Shown piece after piece: positions 1-11,500 of a stretch of 64,000 nucleotides of DNA. The DNA is from Styela clava. Taxonomy: Eukaryota; Chordata; Ascidiacea; Stolidobranchia; Styelidae. Each line of letters starts with the position of its first letter. The stretch's first letter is position 1. The position numbers and the translations under genes were made by a program. The stretch lies in the NCBI RefSeq assembly GCF_964204865.1, contig NC_135258.1, forward strand, positions 4,827,001 through 4,891,000, written 5' to 3'. The notes under the pieces were generated by a model. It did no database searches, was not told where the DNA came from, and was given only the letters and a program-made list of their open reading frames with translations.

Positions 1-200
1 GAATTTGTTAACATACTCGCAGGCGCCATTGCGGGTGACCGTCGCTATACTTTGGCAAGCTGTATTTCGTTATTGTGACGTCGCAGTGACGTAATTTTTT
101 GACGACGTAATCAGGTGGGGGTCAGGAATAATATTTTCGAAAATTGTGACGCCACGCCCACTAGAAGTTATTCAGGTAAGAAAGTACATGAGACACATGA
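1..200. other. Left-edge non-coding DNA
   Basis: No gene is visible. The stretch is rich in TGACGT-type words, which also occur inside the inverted-repeat element at 2563-3327, so it may be old DNA-element sequence. It ends where recognisable LINE reverse-transcriptase coding begins. Confidence 0.4.
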
Positions 201-2550
201 GATCTATTCACAGTTGCAAACCAAGAACTAACCAACATTCATAGCTGGATGTTAGTTAATAAATTATCTCTGAATGCTAACAAAACTAAATTTGTATTAT
301 TCCATCCAAGCAAGCATAAAAGTGTGAGTTGTTCAAAAAAACTACTGCTCAATGGCAATGAAATTGAAAGAGTGAAAGAAATAAAATTTCTAGGAGTTAT
401 CTTTGATGAAAATCTGTCATGGAAATCACAAATAATGCATGTTATTGGTAAAACAAAAAGAAACCTAGCAGTTTCTGCCAAAGTATCCCAGTGTGTTGAT
501 CAATCAGCTCTACTAGCAATGTTTCAATCATTACTACTTAGCCATATTCGATATTGTTGTTCAGTCTGGCTTCATGGTAATAAAACACTTGTCTCAAAAC
601 TGCAGAATATTTGTAATAATTTTTTAAGAATAGTTTTTGGTAAAAGAAAACGTGAAAGTGTAGACTCTTACTTCAAATCACTAAATATACTTAAGGTTGA
701 AGATATGATGAAATTTGAAATACTATCTCTAGCTCACGACTTCCATAATAATGCGCTGCCCAATTGCTTTAATGACATACTTGTCAAAAATACCTCCAAC
801 CGAAGAAGTAGTTCTGATTTATTCGTACCTTTCATGAGTAAATCCGTGAGTCAGCATTCCTTGTCTTTTACTGGACCCAAACTTTGGAATTCTCTTCCCT
901 TAAATTTGAAGACGTTAAAGTCCAAAAAATCTTTTCAAAAACAAGTCAAGTCTCATTTAGTTTCCAAATATTAAAAATTACTACTGGTGGTATTCGATGA
1001 CAAAAACTTGGGACACTCCACACTTGCACATTATTGTTTTAATGAAAATGTTGAACAGCTATAATAATATTGTGCCACGACTATAATAATATCTTGCCAC
1101 GACTTGGCCAGAACTAGTCCAGCACCAGAGAAATGGTATTGTGACATGCATGAGTATATATATATTTTTTTAAATATATAGGTAGCTAACGTACTCGGAT
1201 GATATTTTCTTTAAATAACTGCACACATTCTATCACTTCACGCTCGTGTTTTTATCTTTTTCTAGCTGTGATGTCCCTATCATACACGCTTGGTCTTATG
1301 TTTGAGTGGTGGTATAAGGGTTGTAGATAGTACAATATTGTTCCTGCAAGGTTACTAATTATTGCAACTAGGCGAGCAGTAGAGCTATGTTGGATTCTCC
1401 CCTTCAGATTTTAATTTGCTGTGGGTCATTGTAATTGGATGTGGTTTTTATATCATTTATGTATGCATGCGTTTTATGTTAAGGCATGGTGTTTGAGTTG
1501 ACTTGTTGGCCAAGGTATAGATAGTAAAATTTTGTGTGTTTTTTGCATGGTGTGATAAATTTTTCTCTGTCCCAAGCAGAATGTCATCATAGATCATCTA
1601 TCCATCGCTATATAATGACAATACATCCCATTTAATTAAACAATTATTTTTTGCCTGTAATAAATAGTTCAGAGCGTTCCCCTTCACCCAATCATTGAAA
1701 CATCTACTCGCAGTTTTATTTTTTGTTTTTCAGGTTACTTCAAAGTGATTAAATGAAGTAAAACACATACGGAAAAAAACAAAAAAAAACTCCCGATATC
1801 CTGTGAAATAACAACCTCATTCCCATATCCTTGTCTGAAATCAATACCCAAGAATGAAAAACCTCACTTAGACCCTTTGTAACCAATTTATTTCCACATC
1901 CTACTTTACTTAATTATAGTAATTTTACTGTTACCGGTAACTTAATTACTTATTACAATCTGGACTATAATTTGGCAATAATAGGCTCTAATTTGGGGAA
2001 TGAAATGGTCTCGCCCACCTCTTCATGCACCCAATTCTGGCAACTTTGGTTGGGCAACTTGGCATTTGACTCCAACTATAATCAGCTTGGCAATATGTTT
2101 TCAATAGAATCTTCCTTTTATATACCTAATTAACGATTAGAAGATCGATCAATTTGGCAATGGCAACCATTACAAAAATATCAATATGGTGTGGCAGATA
2201 ATTTTCTTTTCTAGTATTTATTTATTTATTTTTTTGTTTACTGTATAGTATACCCTAAATTTATCGCGTTTCATTCTTACTTAAATAACTTCTCAGTGGT
2301 TGTGTGTGTGTGTGGCTGGTGGGTGCATGTGAGCGTGTGTGAAATAACTTGATAATTTTAGGTGAGTAAACACGTACCACTTCCTCTTGGCAAAACCTTT
2401 CATCTTATATTTTGTACGTTATAAACCTTATCTAAGGTTTTGTTTGCTCCCCTGATTTCATAATCAGATTTTATTTATTTGTTTTTATCTGTCAAATGTA
2501 TTGTTATGCTGATTATGGAGTCGAAATAAACTTATACTTATACTTATATA
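201..2550 (+). mobile_element. 5'-truncated LINE (L2/CR1/jockey-like non-LTR retrotransposon)
   Basis: The element starts abruptly inside reverse-transcriptase coding sequence: a stop at 198-200 is followed at once by in-frame residues typical of the late RT domain. It continues through a complete ORF end at 974 and then about 1.5 kb of AT-rich 3' UTR. The 3' end is a short tandem tail, AAACTTATACTTATACTTA, which is typical of L2/CR1/jockey-type LINEs that end in microsatellites rather than long poly(A). A 5' truncation with an intact 3' end is the usual result of aborted target-primed reverse transcription. Exact clade is not assigned. Confidence 0.75.
249..974 (+). pseudogene. LINE ORF2 C-terminal fragment (late RT domain and tail)
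   Basis: This is a 241-residue open frame; coding similarity begins 16 codons earlier, at 201. Residues near the start read NKLSLNANKTKFVLF, the conserved RT segment after the catalytic YADD motif, then IKFLGVIFDENLSW, another late RT block. The tail has SFTGPKLWNSLP, usual near the C-terminus of L2/CR1/jockey-type ORF2 proteins. Endonuclease, fingers/palm and the YADD box are absent, so the product cannot support retrotransposition. The frame has no internal stop, which points to a fairly young insertion. The methionine at 249 is internal to the original protein and is not a true start. Confidence 0.85.
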
Positions 2551-2562
2551 CCCGGAAACCGG

Positions 2563-3327
2563 TACCGTAAAAGCGCCTAACAGTTCCTAACTTCGGACAG
2601 AATTTTTGAACGGCCATATCTTGGCTAAAACGCGTCGTATATTGCTAATTTTAATTATTATAGGTTGCGCTGTTATATCTACATCTATTCTCATCTTTTT
2701 TAATGTTGCATAATTATTTTTTTGGTAAAAAAAACGGAAATTTTGCCGAAAATTGACTGTCCGGCATTCAACGGCGCAGAGCGTCGCTCCTACTGAAGCT
2801 ATCATCGTCAAAATACCATCATTCGGTAGAGGGCGACAACAATGTATATAATTTATTTGAGTGATCGCAAGATGTCGTACGAGATTTAAATAAAACCTGA
2901 AATTCTGAATCATAAATTCCGTAAGAATATTAAGATTTCACGCAGCGTCAAAAATTACGTCAACCTCACGTAGATTATTTTTCGCTCACTTCCGACACGA
3001 CGTCACACTGCGTCGCGGAAATGAATTTTGACGCCAACGACGTGATTACGTCATCCGCATCGGAAGCCTCTTTCTCTCTGTGCGTCGCGGTTACGCAGTG
3101 AAGAAAATGACTGTCCGAAGTTAGGGCAGTGAAGGATAACGGTCAGATGGCAAGAAATATCGATTATTTCAATAGTAAAAATAGTCCAATTGAACCGAAA
3201 TTTGCAGGGAATGTGAATTACCGCACGAATGTTTTACCGAGCAATTTTGGCACCGTTTGGACAATAAATGGCCGAGTTATTGACGAAAATATAGTAATTT
3301 TGTCCGAAGTTAGGCGCTTTTACGGTA
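2563..3327. mobile_element. Non-autonomous DNA element with terminal inverted repeats (MITE-like, TA-bounded)
   Basis: The left end TACCGTAAAAGCGCCTAAC is matched by the inverted right end GTTAGGCGCTTTTACGGTA. Further subterminal copies of the CTAACTTCGGACA word lie inside both ends and near 3110. The 765-bp body has no transposase; the small open frames within it resemble nothing known. The TA at each tip may be a TA target duplication, as in Tc1/mariner-type insertions. It inserted between the LINE tail and the 5' flank of the zinc-finger pseudogene. Confidence 0.75.
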
Positions 3328-3329
3328 AT

Positions 3330-4836
3330 CTGGCTGAGATTTTCTGATTTCAAATATCGTTAAATTCCACGCATTTGATAAATTACGTCGAAAAAAAAAA
3401 TTCCGAGAACGTTACCATCCGCGAAAGAAAATACACTTTCGAACGAGTCGTCTTATATCTCGATTATCCATAAACTGAGTAAGCTTCAGAATTTTAGTGA
3501 ACATGTTTTAATCAGCATATTCTTTACGCATGAATGCTGACGAGACGGGCAGCGCTCAATGAACTTTGGCAACCCTGTCGTATCGTTGTAAGTCGGCAAT
3601 TTTGCCTCGATAGCTAGAGATATCTTTAGTGCGGACTTCAAGTATCACTAGAGGCCCTAGGATAGTTATTATTTGTTACAGTAAAGTGCGTTTTTAATAC
3701 CAAGCAAAGTTCTATTACATTGATTCCGATACGGACTGAAAGATTGTGATTCCTGGTGGGTAGTTGCCACAATGCAGCTTAATCCATAATGCTTGGAATT
3801 TAAATTTCGAATTGTAGAGGCCTTTTACAGTAAACTCAAACTGTATCCGTAAGACTCTGGAATCGATGGTTCCTTTTCTTATTAAATGATCAAAGAGTCA
3901 GCTGCTTTCAAATTTGATTTCGGGAAAATTTGTATAACAGTTCCGCATACTCCTATTTATCTGTACCGTATCTTATATGACTTATTTCTTACCCCACTTC
4001 TATTTGTGAATAAATTATCTTAGATAGATATTGCACATGAGGAGGCATTATTTGGTATATTTATATATATATAGGATAGCCAGAAAATCATCAGAAATGC
4101 GAAATTTGCAGAAAAGTAATCCGCGATGTGCAAAGTAAATCTTTTCACATGAGACAACATACAGGGGAAAGACCATACAAATGTGAAGAATGTGGAAAGG
4201 GCATTTGTGACGGTAGTGATTTGAGAAAGCATTTGAATGAACATTTGAAAGATTTGGGTGCGGAATCTGTGGACGACCATTTGGCTGCAAGTCTAACCTT
4301 TCGAATCATATACTCACTCATACCACCATTTGTGATAAATTATATGCACTGGAAGGTAATTTAAATATGCATCTGAGGAGAAATACAAATGAATATCACT
4401 TCAAATGCGAAATATGTGGCGTCATCAAGATGCAACAATGCGAACTGAATTTACATATGCCTACACATACAGGTGAAAAACCATTTATCTGTGAATTATG
4501 TGGAAAGGCATTTAGCCAGCACGTTCATCGAAATATTCATATGCAAACACATTCAAACAAAAAACGTTATGCATGTGACTTGTGAGGTATGCGGAAAGAG
4601 ATTTGCCGGAAAAGCTTATGTCACAAAACACACTGAACGGACTCATCTGTAATCAAGAAGCCTCTCAAATACGGACAAGTTGAACATGGCCTAACTGATC
4701 ACATGCATTCAGAGAGCACGTTAGTTTCCTATTTTTATTCAAAAATTTATTTTCTATAAATAGTGGCTTAAAAACGCAACTAAAATTGAAACAAGTATTA
4801 AATTTTGTTTAAAATTATTGCTGCAACAAAAGCCGT
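3330..4836 (+). pseudogene. C2H2 zinc-finger pseudogene, copy A
   Basis: This is a deleted paralogue of the intact gene at 9828-11075. Its first ~700 bp match the 5' flank of that gene (for example the block around 3450-3560 against 9140-9240). The match then jumps to the fifth finger, so the start codon and fingers 1-4 are gone. Recognisable finger pieces include HMRQHTGERPYKCEECGKG near 4140-4200 and HTGEKPFICELCGKAF near 4465-4515. The frame is broken around 4260-4330 and again at 4585, where a stop follows CDL. The 3' end matches the other copies, but the AATAAA seen in them is AACAAA here (near 4825). Non-functional. Confidence 0.85.
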
Positions 4837-5949
4837 ACAAAAACGGTAGAAAGTGGTCTGTTGGGGTGAAATTACCTTTTTTCGCCAGATTCCCCGAATC
4901 TTTTGTATGTTCATTGTTTTGTTCTGTGTATGATTTTTCTGGGAAATCAAAACAAATTTCAAAAAATTTGAAAAATCCTCGATTAATAATAGCTAGTTCA
5001 GGCACAGAAGAAAGTTTACCTTAACCAAATTCTCGAGATGAAAAAATAATGAATAGCGGCAACCATAGTTTGTGAGCCAGTCGATCGTTTACCATAGGTT
5101 TTGTTTACCATAGGTTTTGAATATTCGGACCAGCCGTGCCTCAAGGCCTGATATTGTACAAAATTCAACGAGCCCAAAAAATACACGAGAGTTATAGCAG
5201 GATACGATGTAGTCTGTATTATTAAAATGTGACATGATAACAAACACTTATGTTAAAGCCGTCTCGTTCACAAAGAGTCTAGCATAATAAGAGATAAACT
5301 TCCAGCCTTCGCGTTCAGTAGTGCAGGGGTGGCAAACACGTCGCTGTAGCGCCTGTTGTATGTCCTGAAACAAGACGAATACAGAAATGTGTTAGCGCAA
5401 AATACGATATACACATACGGCAGCGGTTCACGAAGATTGCGCCGCGGGAAGACACTACTTGCTGTAATTGCGCGAGATGCAGTTTATTTATCTTCCGAAC
5501 TGAGTTTAGCGAACGTAAATGATTTTTAGCATTTCAAAATCAGGCAGAGCAAGGTAAACTATAAAAAGCATGCAGTATATATTAACGATCACAGAATTCC
5601 TCTTCCCAGAAAAACTCGGTTCAGAAGATAAATAAACTGCATTTCGCGATATTCAAGCTGTCGGCGTCTACATTTATTGTTACGTAACAAATTCTGAAAC
5701 TGTGGTAGGTAATTGCTTGACACAGATTAAATAGTACTCGGTAGTTTCGCGGGCAGATAAAAGTTACACGAATTAGATTAGAGTCCGATTCATTTATTTA
5801 TGCAGGCGTGCAAGCACGGATTTCTTTCAGTCTAATATCGCTGGAGGCAATTTGGCTTATTTGTTACAATGACGCCTTTTTAACGAAAAGGTAATTAAAT
5901 CAATATAATTCGATCAAAGTTATGACAGCAATCCAAGTCATTATAAATG
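4837..5949. other. Intergenic, with solo hAT-like ends
   Basis: No gene is recognised. A hAT-type terminus, CAGGGGTGGCAAAC, lies at about 5323. A second, CAGCGGTTCACGAAG, at about 5414 begins a stretch to about 5560 that resembles the interior of the hAT-type element at 36200-36717 (TTGCTG...GCAGTTTATT...AGCATTTCAA). No matching right ends were found. Confidence 0.4.
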
Positions 5950-5957
5950 CTTAAAAG

Positions 5958-6224
5958 CAATGTTCCCTCTAATTTTTTGTATTATGTGTGCGCGGAAATT
6001 TTTGTGTGTGCGCACTTTTTGGGAAATGACTAATGTTTGTGCAAAAACCAATGAAGAAATTTTGGCGTACTAACCGTGTAAAAAGTGGCCAACAACAAAC
6101 TTTCTCAACCTGCCAACCGAGCACATTGTTACATTACATCGAAATACGTCTGTGCGCAGTAAATCTATGCGTGTGCGCAGCCTCTGAAAGCTGTGTGCGC
6201 GCGCACACCTTAGAAGGAACATTG
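5958..6224. mobile_element. hAT-type MITE with perfect 8-bp target duplication
   Basis: This is a 267-bp element bounded by CAATGTTCCCTCTAA on the left and its inverted relative TTAGAAGGAACATTG on the right. The flanks are identical 8-bp direct repeats, CTTAAAAG, at 5950-5957 and 6225-6232, diagnostic of hAT-type transposition. The ends are rich in alternating GTGTGCGC. No coding capacity is present, so it must have been moved by a transposase supplied elsewhere. Confidence 0.85.
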
Positions 6225-6232
6225 CTTAAAAG

Positions 6233-7259
6233 TATAAACAGATGGGTACTGCGAGTTTATTCTTGTTTTTTTTTTAAATGAGCTTAGCATGCATGACATT
6301 TGAAGGCAAGATATTAAAATGAAAGTACTCCACATTGGGAAGGACAAATGGTTATTGTAGGAATAAGTCAATGACATCGTTCGTTCGTTGTTGCAGATGC
6401 ATGGACTTGCTGACGATAAATCGTATTTCAGATGCTTGGCCCATACATACCACGGTGTTCTATTGACGACTTCACATTAAAATGTGGCATCTGTTTTACT
6501 TGTTTAACCATCGTTTACCACACGCTGTCTAGATATGTGAACAGCATTTGAGAACTTGACGCCCAATGAAACGAACCTCAACATCGAAACATCCGGATTA
6601 CGCGTTTTTGGGTTATCTCGGGTCTCTTCAACCAAATGACAGCAGAATGATTACTTGAAAATTTTGTTATTTAATATAGAAAAGTACAATATATATTTGA
6701 AAGTGCAAAACGAAATGAAATAGGTAAAAATTAATATAGTAAAATGCAGTACGTATTTGAAAGTGTGAAATAAAATAATATATACAAAATTTGTCAGTCC
6801 GTCAGAGGTTATTCCCTTTTCAAAACAAAAGAGGGATCGCTCAAAAGTTTCAGCATCCAGAGTGGCTTGTATGTTCGACACAAAGTCTTCGGATTCTTGG
6901 CCAATCGAATCCCACCTTGCGAAATTAATCTCGTGGTATGTGTACAATATCATATTTATTTTCGTATGCTTCCGTAAGTTTTGTGCCGACGATTTGAAAT
7001 TTTGAGCAACTTTTTAATTTTCGACTTAAATTTATCTAAACCTTTTTCTTTCCAGTGAAGAACTTTCTCAGATCAATGTCCGTAACGATAATATTGATCT
7101 CCATGTGTGTGTGATCTCTGTTTTCCAGTTTTCCGGCAAACTTGGCTAACTCAACTTTTCTCTTAATCTTTTTGATATTGAGGCTTAATACTTCAAAGTC
7201 TGTTCTGTTACTATTGCATTTATTAGTAATTCGTATTAATCAATCCAAATGTTAAAAAA
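6233..7259. other. Intergenic; nothing recognised
   Basis: No gene family or transposon end was identified. A 100-codon minus-strand open frame at 6651-6953 has an AT-biased second half (FTILIFTYFISF) made of repeated words and is probably chance. Its first third (NFARWDSIGQESEDF) looks less biased but matches nothing I know. Confidence 0.3.
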
Positions 7260-8770
7260 ACAATTAATTATGCCTCAACGTAAATATAAAATATTCAACT
7301 GGAGACAACAAAGCAAGCGCGGCGCACATAAAAAATAGCATGGCATGTACGCAAAGAACCGACTAAAGCAGCGGTGTCAAACTCGTGAGGTTTCGAGGGC
7401 CGCATCGCATTTTGGGAATTGTGAAAAGGGCCGCAAACAGTTTACATTATATTTTGATAATGTATACTTAAGCATATTTTAGATAAGTGTAGTTTGTGAC
7501 ATATATTGTGAAGCAATTAAACAGCCGAATGAGTTATGTTATTTTCTTAAATTTCAAATGCCATTTACAAATTAATTTTTGCATTTCACTATTTCTTGCA
7601 ATTTACTGTATTTATTACAAAAAATCATAAATTTTTATGATAACTATTCAATACATTTTTTAACATTGTTTTGATAAGGAAAGAATAATACATGCATTAA
7701 AATGACTTAATCTAAATATATAGAACTAAAATTTACAAAATGCTACAAAAGAAACTCAATGTTTTTTATTACGAATGTCTTGACTATTGGCATCACTTTT
7801 GTGCCACCAGCTTATTAATATTATCAGGCTGAAATCAATTTAAAGTACCAACTCTAATTAACGAAGTCACATGATCATCGGTTAATCTGGATCGTTGAGA
7901 ATGTTTGATTAATTTCAATATTGCTAAAATATTACGTTTATCATTTCATGTATAGATCAGTGAATAAACATATGACTGACTTTTTGGGCCAGTCATTTCC
8001 CGCCACATTTCCTACCATTACGTGGCATAGGACCGCTTGAGTTATGATTGATATTGATTTTTAGTAACTAGGTAGTTTTTTAATTATAACAATATACAAA
8101 CACATAAAAAAATTTCTGTTCAAAATTGATCATTAAATTTGTCATATTGACTGCTTACAATGAAAATGTTACATAATAATCAATGTGCTTTAGAATTTTG
8201 AGAAATGCAGAAATATTGCAACTCCTCTTTTTTTAGTATTTTTTTGCTAGATTAAGGTCTATCCATGATTGGGTCAAATTGAAAATATTTTTCCAATACT
8301 ACTTTCAGTAAATTGTCGTTTTTTGTGTGAATAATCAATTTCACTTTTTTTAAGGTTTGAAAAATGTATTACATTTAGATAAAAAAACTTACAAAATAAT
8401 ACAATTATTGTTAAGCGTTTGAGCGCCGCATTGAAAGTTCTCTGGGGCACAAGTTTGACACCCCTGGACTAGAGCACATTGTTACTTCACAAATTATGTA
8501 GAAATAGACAATGGAAGCTCGTGGTTTGATTGATGATTTCGGCTGCCATGCGCGTCTCTTAATTTACGTTAAATTGACGCTAGTGCCGTAAGACAATTTA
8601 CACGGTTTACAACATGCGGACATTATCCCATCAGATCGCATGGTATTGCAGTATCGCCAGTTTTAGTTGTTTACAATCTGTGCCTAAAATAAACATTGAT
8701 ATTTGTAAGGTATACAAAGTTCTTGGAAAATTGTAAAAGATATAACATGTTCAAAAAAGTTGAAGAACAC
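7260..8770. repeat. Dispersed repeat copy 1, split by a hAT element
   Basis: The sequence at 7260-7368 joined to 8475-8770 matches the reverse complement of 34030-34440 over about 400 bp. Shared landmarks include GCAAAGAACCGACT, the run ending in AAATTATGTAGA, and GGTATACAAAGTTCTTGG near 8710. A short open frame around 8740-8965 (FKKVEEH) has a partial counterpart in the other copy, so the repeat may derive from coding sequence. Its identity is unknown. Confidence 0.6.
7369..8466. mobile_element. Non-autonomous hAT element, 1.1 kb
   Basis: The left end CAGCGGTGTCAAACTCGTG is mirrored by the right end CACAAGTTTGACACCCCTG; subterminal GGCCGCATCGCATTT and GCGCCGCATTGAAAG continue the inverted repeat. 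Flanking 8-bp repeats are GACTAAAG (7361-7368) and GACTAGAG (8467-8474), one mismatch. The interior is AT-rich without transposase. The related repeat at 34030-34440 lacks this insert and shows the unoccupied target, which independently fixes the boundaries. Confidence 0.85.
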
Positions 8771-9023
8771 TGGTCTAATCGATCAAACAAACCGTTGAGG
8801 ACTTACAAAGTCACTGAAGCGTGCAGTAATATCGAGGATCAACGCGTGCCGCGTGAATTGTTCAGTCGAGATCGTTGTCGAAGCGTTTTTCAGTGCCGGT
8901 ATAGGTTAGAATTAGTTAAGTACCTCCAAGGAAAGACTGGCGGCGTGGAGGACGAGTTGTTTTAATAGCAGGGTTGTCCAATATAAACTATATGTAGTCG
9001 GTAAGAAGCAGATAGGATAGTTT
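8771..9023. other. Intergenic; nothing recognised
   Basis: This stretch separates the dispersed repeat from the zinc-finger gene flank. The open frame running in from the repeat ends at 8965. No other structure is seen. Confidence 0.3.
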
Positions 9024-9827
9024 AGCTGAGTTTTCGAATATCTTTGAATTCCAAGAATATATTAAAGAACGTTGAAAATTAAAATTCCGAGAGGATTACT
9101 TACCATCCGCAGAAATGAATACACCTTCAGACGAGTCGTCTTATATCTCGATTATCCATAAACTGGGTAAGCTTCAGAATTTTAGTGAACATGTTTTAAT
9201 CATCAATCGTAGCATATTCTTTACGCATGAATGCTGACGATACGCGCGGCGCTTAAAATGAACTTCGGCAACCCTGTCGTTGTTAGTCGGCAATTTTGCT
9301 AGATATTTCTCTAGTGCGGAACTCAAGTATCACAAAAAGCCCTGGGCTTGCTATTATTTGTTAAACAGTGAAGTGCGTTTTCAATACCAAGCAAAGTTTC
9401 ATTACATTGATTCCGATACGGACTGAGTGTTTGTGATACGGCTTGACCGTACAGTTGTCATCATGCAGCTTAATCTATAATGCTTGGAAATTTAACTATT
9501 TACGGGATCAGTTTCTTATTATAGAGTGCCTTTTACGGAAAACTGTATCCGTGAGACTCGTCGGTCGATGTTTCCTTTTTTTATTGAATTATCAAAGGGT
9601 CAGATGTTTTCGAATGGGATTTGGGGAAAATTTGTATAACAGGTCCGCATACTCCTATTTATCTGTATCTTATATGGCTTATTTTTTACCCCACTTCTAT
9701 TTAAGAATAAATTATCTTATGTAGATATCGCATATAAAGAGACTTTATTTGGTATATGTATTTATATTGTAGCCAACTTCTTGTTATTCAATGTTCTGAT
9801 GAATACTTTTAGATATCAGTAACTAAA
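9024..9827 (+). promoter_or_regulatory. 5' flank of the intact zinc-finger gene, conserved with copy A
   Basis: About 700 bp upstream of the start codon align closely with 3334-4080 in front of pseudogene copy A. The duplication therefore included upstream DNA, probably the promoter and any 5' exon. The match ends near 9760. A possible splice acceptor (ACTTTTAG at about 9805-9812) lies just before the ATG, so a non-coding 5' exon is possible. No specific promoter element can be proven. Confidence 0.5.
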
Positions 9828-11075
9828 ATGAAAAAGAATAAACAAAGTGAGTTGCACGAATGCGGTGTTTGTGGTAAAAGTTTTCGTTGGATTAGTCAAC
9901 TCAGAAACCATCAAAACACACACACTGAAGAACGACCACATAAGTGTGAAATATGTGGCAAGGGATTTACACTGAATGGTAACTTGAGACGTCATTTGCG
10001 ATTGCACTTTCCTGATGAGCAGAGTAAGTTGCAAGAATGCGATATTTGTGGTAAGCGTTTTCGTTGGATTAGTCAACTTAGAAACCATCAAGCGACACAC
10101 ACTGGAGAACGACTACATAAGTGTGAAATTTGTGACAAGGCATTTACTCATATAAGTTACTTGAAACGCCATCTAAAATTGCACTTTCCTGACAGCAACA
10201 GCAAGCAACAGAAATGCGAACTTTGCAAGAAAGTTCTCGTCCATGCGCAAAATATGACTATCCACATGAGACAACATACAGGAGAAAACCCATATAAATG
10301 TGAAAAATGTGGAAAGGGCTTTTGTCACAATAGTAAACTGAGAAAACATATAATTCGACATATGAAGCTATTTGTGTGTGAAATTTGTGGGTGGTCCTTC
10401 GACTGTAAGTCACACCTTTCTGACCATATTCTCACTCATACAAAAGAGAAACAATTTGAGTGCACCCGTTGTAATAAATATTTTGCACGCAAAAGTAATT
10501 TTAGGTTGCATATGAGACGACATACTGATGAATATCAATTCAAATGTGAAATATGTGGCGTCATCAAGGTGCAACAATGCGAACTGAATTTACATATGCG
10601 TACACATACAGGTGAAAAACCGTATATTTGTAAATTATGTGGGAAATCGTTTATGACATCAGGTAATCTGAATACCCATTTGCAGACTGCGCACTTCAAC
10701 AAAAAGCCTTTTGCTTGCGAGGTATGTGGAAATAAATTTACTCGACAAAGTAGTCTGAATACCCATTTGCAGACTGCTCACTTAAACAAAAAGCCTTTTG
10801 CATGCGAGGTATGTGGAAATAAATTTACTCGACAAGGTAGTCTGAATACTCATTTGCAAACAGCACATTCCAACGCAAAGCCTTATGAATGTGAGATATG
10901 TGGAAAGAGATTTGTCGTACAAGCATATGTCAACGCCCACATGAAGCGTACCCATTCGAAATGCAAAAGTCTCTTAAATACAGACAAAGTTGCAACTGAT
11001 CACGTTTATTCAGAAAGCACCATTATTCCCTACGAGTTCGATCAAAACGAGAAGATAATGCAGCATCTTAACTAA
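9828..11075 (+). CDS. C2H2 zinc-finger protein, 13 fingers
   Basis: This 415-residue open frame is made almost wholly of C2H2 zinc fingers, so the product is probably a nuclear sequence-specific DNA-binding protein. I count 13 fingers between residues ~10 and ~375. Many linkers are TGEKPY-type, and longer linkers (FPDEQSK, FPDSNSK) split fingers 2/3 and 4/5. Fingers 10-12 are near copies (each NTHLQTAH, with CEVCGNKFTRQ in 11 and 12), showing recent internal finger duplication. Finger 9 (CGVIKVQQCELNLH) lacks the usual central Phe. No KRAB, SCAN, BTB or ZAD domain precedes the fingers. The ~40-residue tail has no recognised motif. The start is the first ATG and leaves only nine residues before finger 1; a stop lies five codons upstream. 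It is the only intact member of three tandem copies. Confidence 0.9.
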   Translation: MKKNKQSELHECGVCGKSFRWISQLRNHQNTHTEERPHKCEICGKGFTLNGNLRRHLRLHFPDEQSKLQECDICGKRFRWISQLRNHQATHTGERLHKCEICDKAFTHISYLKRHLKLHFPDSNSKQQKCELCKKVLVHAQNMTIHMRQHTGENPYKCEKCGKGFCHNSKLRKHIIRHMKLFVCEICGWSFDCKSHLSDHILTHTKEKQFECTRCNKYFARKSNFRLHMRRHTDEYQFKCEICGVIKVQQCELNLHMRTHTGEKPYICKLCGKSFMTSGNLNTHLQTAHFNKKPFACEVCGNKFTRQSSLNTHLQTAHLNKKPFACEVCGNKFTRQGSLNTHLQTAHSNAKPYECEICGKRFVVQAYVNAHMKRTHSKCKSLLNTDKVATDHVYSESTIIPYEFDQNEKIMQHLN

Positions 11076-11500
11076 TTGAAATCAAAGAAGAAGTTCATAC
11101 AGTTTCTGATCACGAATAACTTGATAATAGGCACAAGGTGTTATGAACATGCTCGCACCGTTGATTTATTTATGTCACACTTCCAATGGACGAAGGTATT
11201 GCCTGCTTTGTGACAGGAACCTCTCTTAGGATAAATACTTTTTGATACACAACTGATGTATTTAAATCAAAATGTTCGTCAGTGGATAAGATTTGATATT
11301 TTTCTCTTAGTTAAGAGTAGATATTCGGTCTCAAGCGCAACTCGGATGACGAAAACAAAAAATGAACTATCTATCTTACAGTGTTTATATTAAAGTTGAC
11401 TCAGAAATGTAACTCAAATTGAAACGGATGTTCAATTATGTGTTCATGTATATTACTGCAATAAAAGCCACCACGGTGGCGTTGCGTTGTTCAACAGCTT
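11076..11500 (+). other. 3' UTR and flank of the zinc-finger gene
   Basis: An AATAAA at 11460-11465 follows a block (TTGAAACGGATG...TATTACTGCAATAAA) that is conserved at the ends of copies A (near 4780-4830) and C (near 15390-15441). It is the likely polyadenylation region, about 385 bp after the stop codon. Confidence 0.6.

Noticed and set aside
8696-8965. Possible small protein FVRYTKFLENCKRYNMF
   Set aside because: It lacks a proper ATG at its 5' end, lies in a dispersed repeat, and the related copy near 34000 diverges and stops differently.
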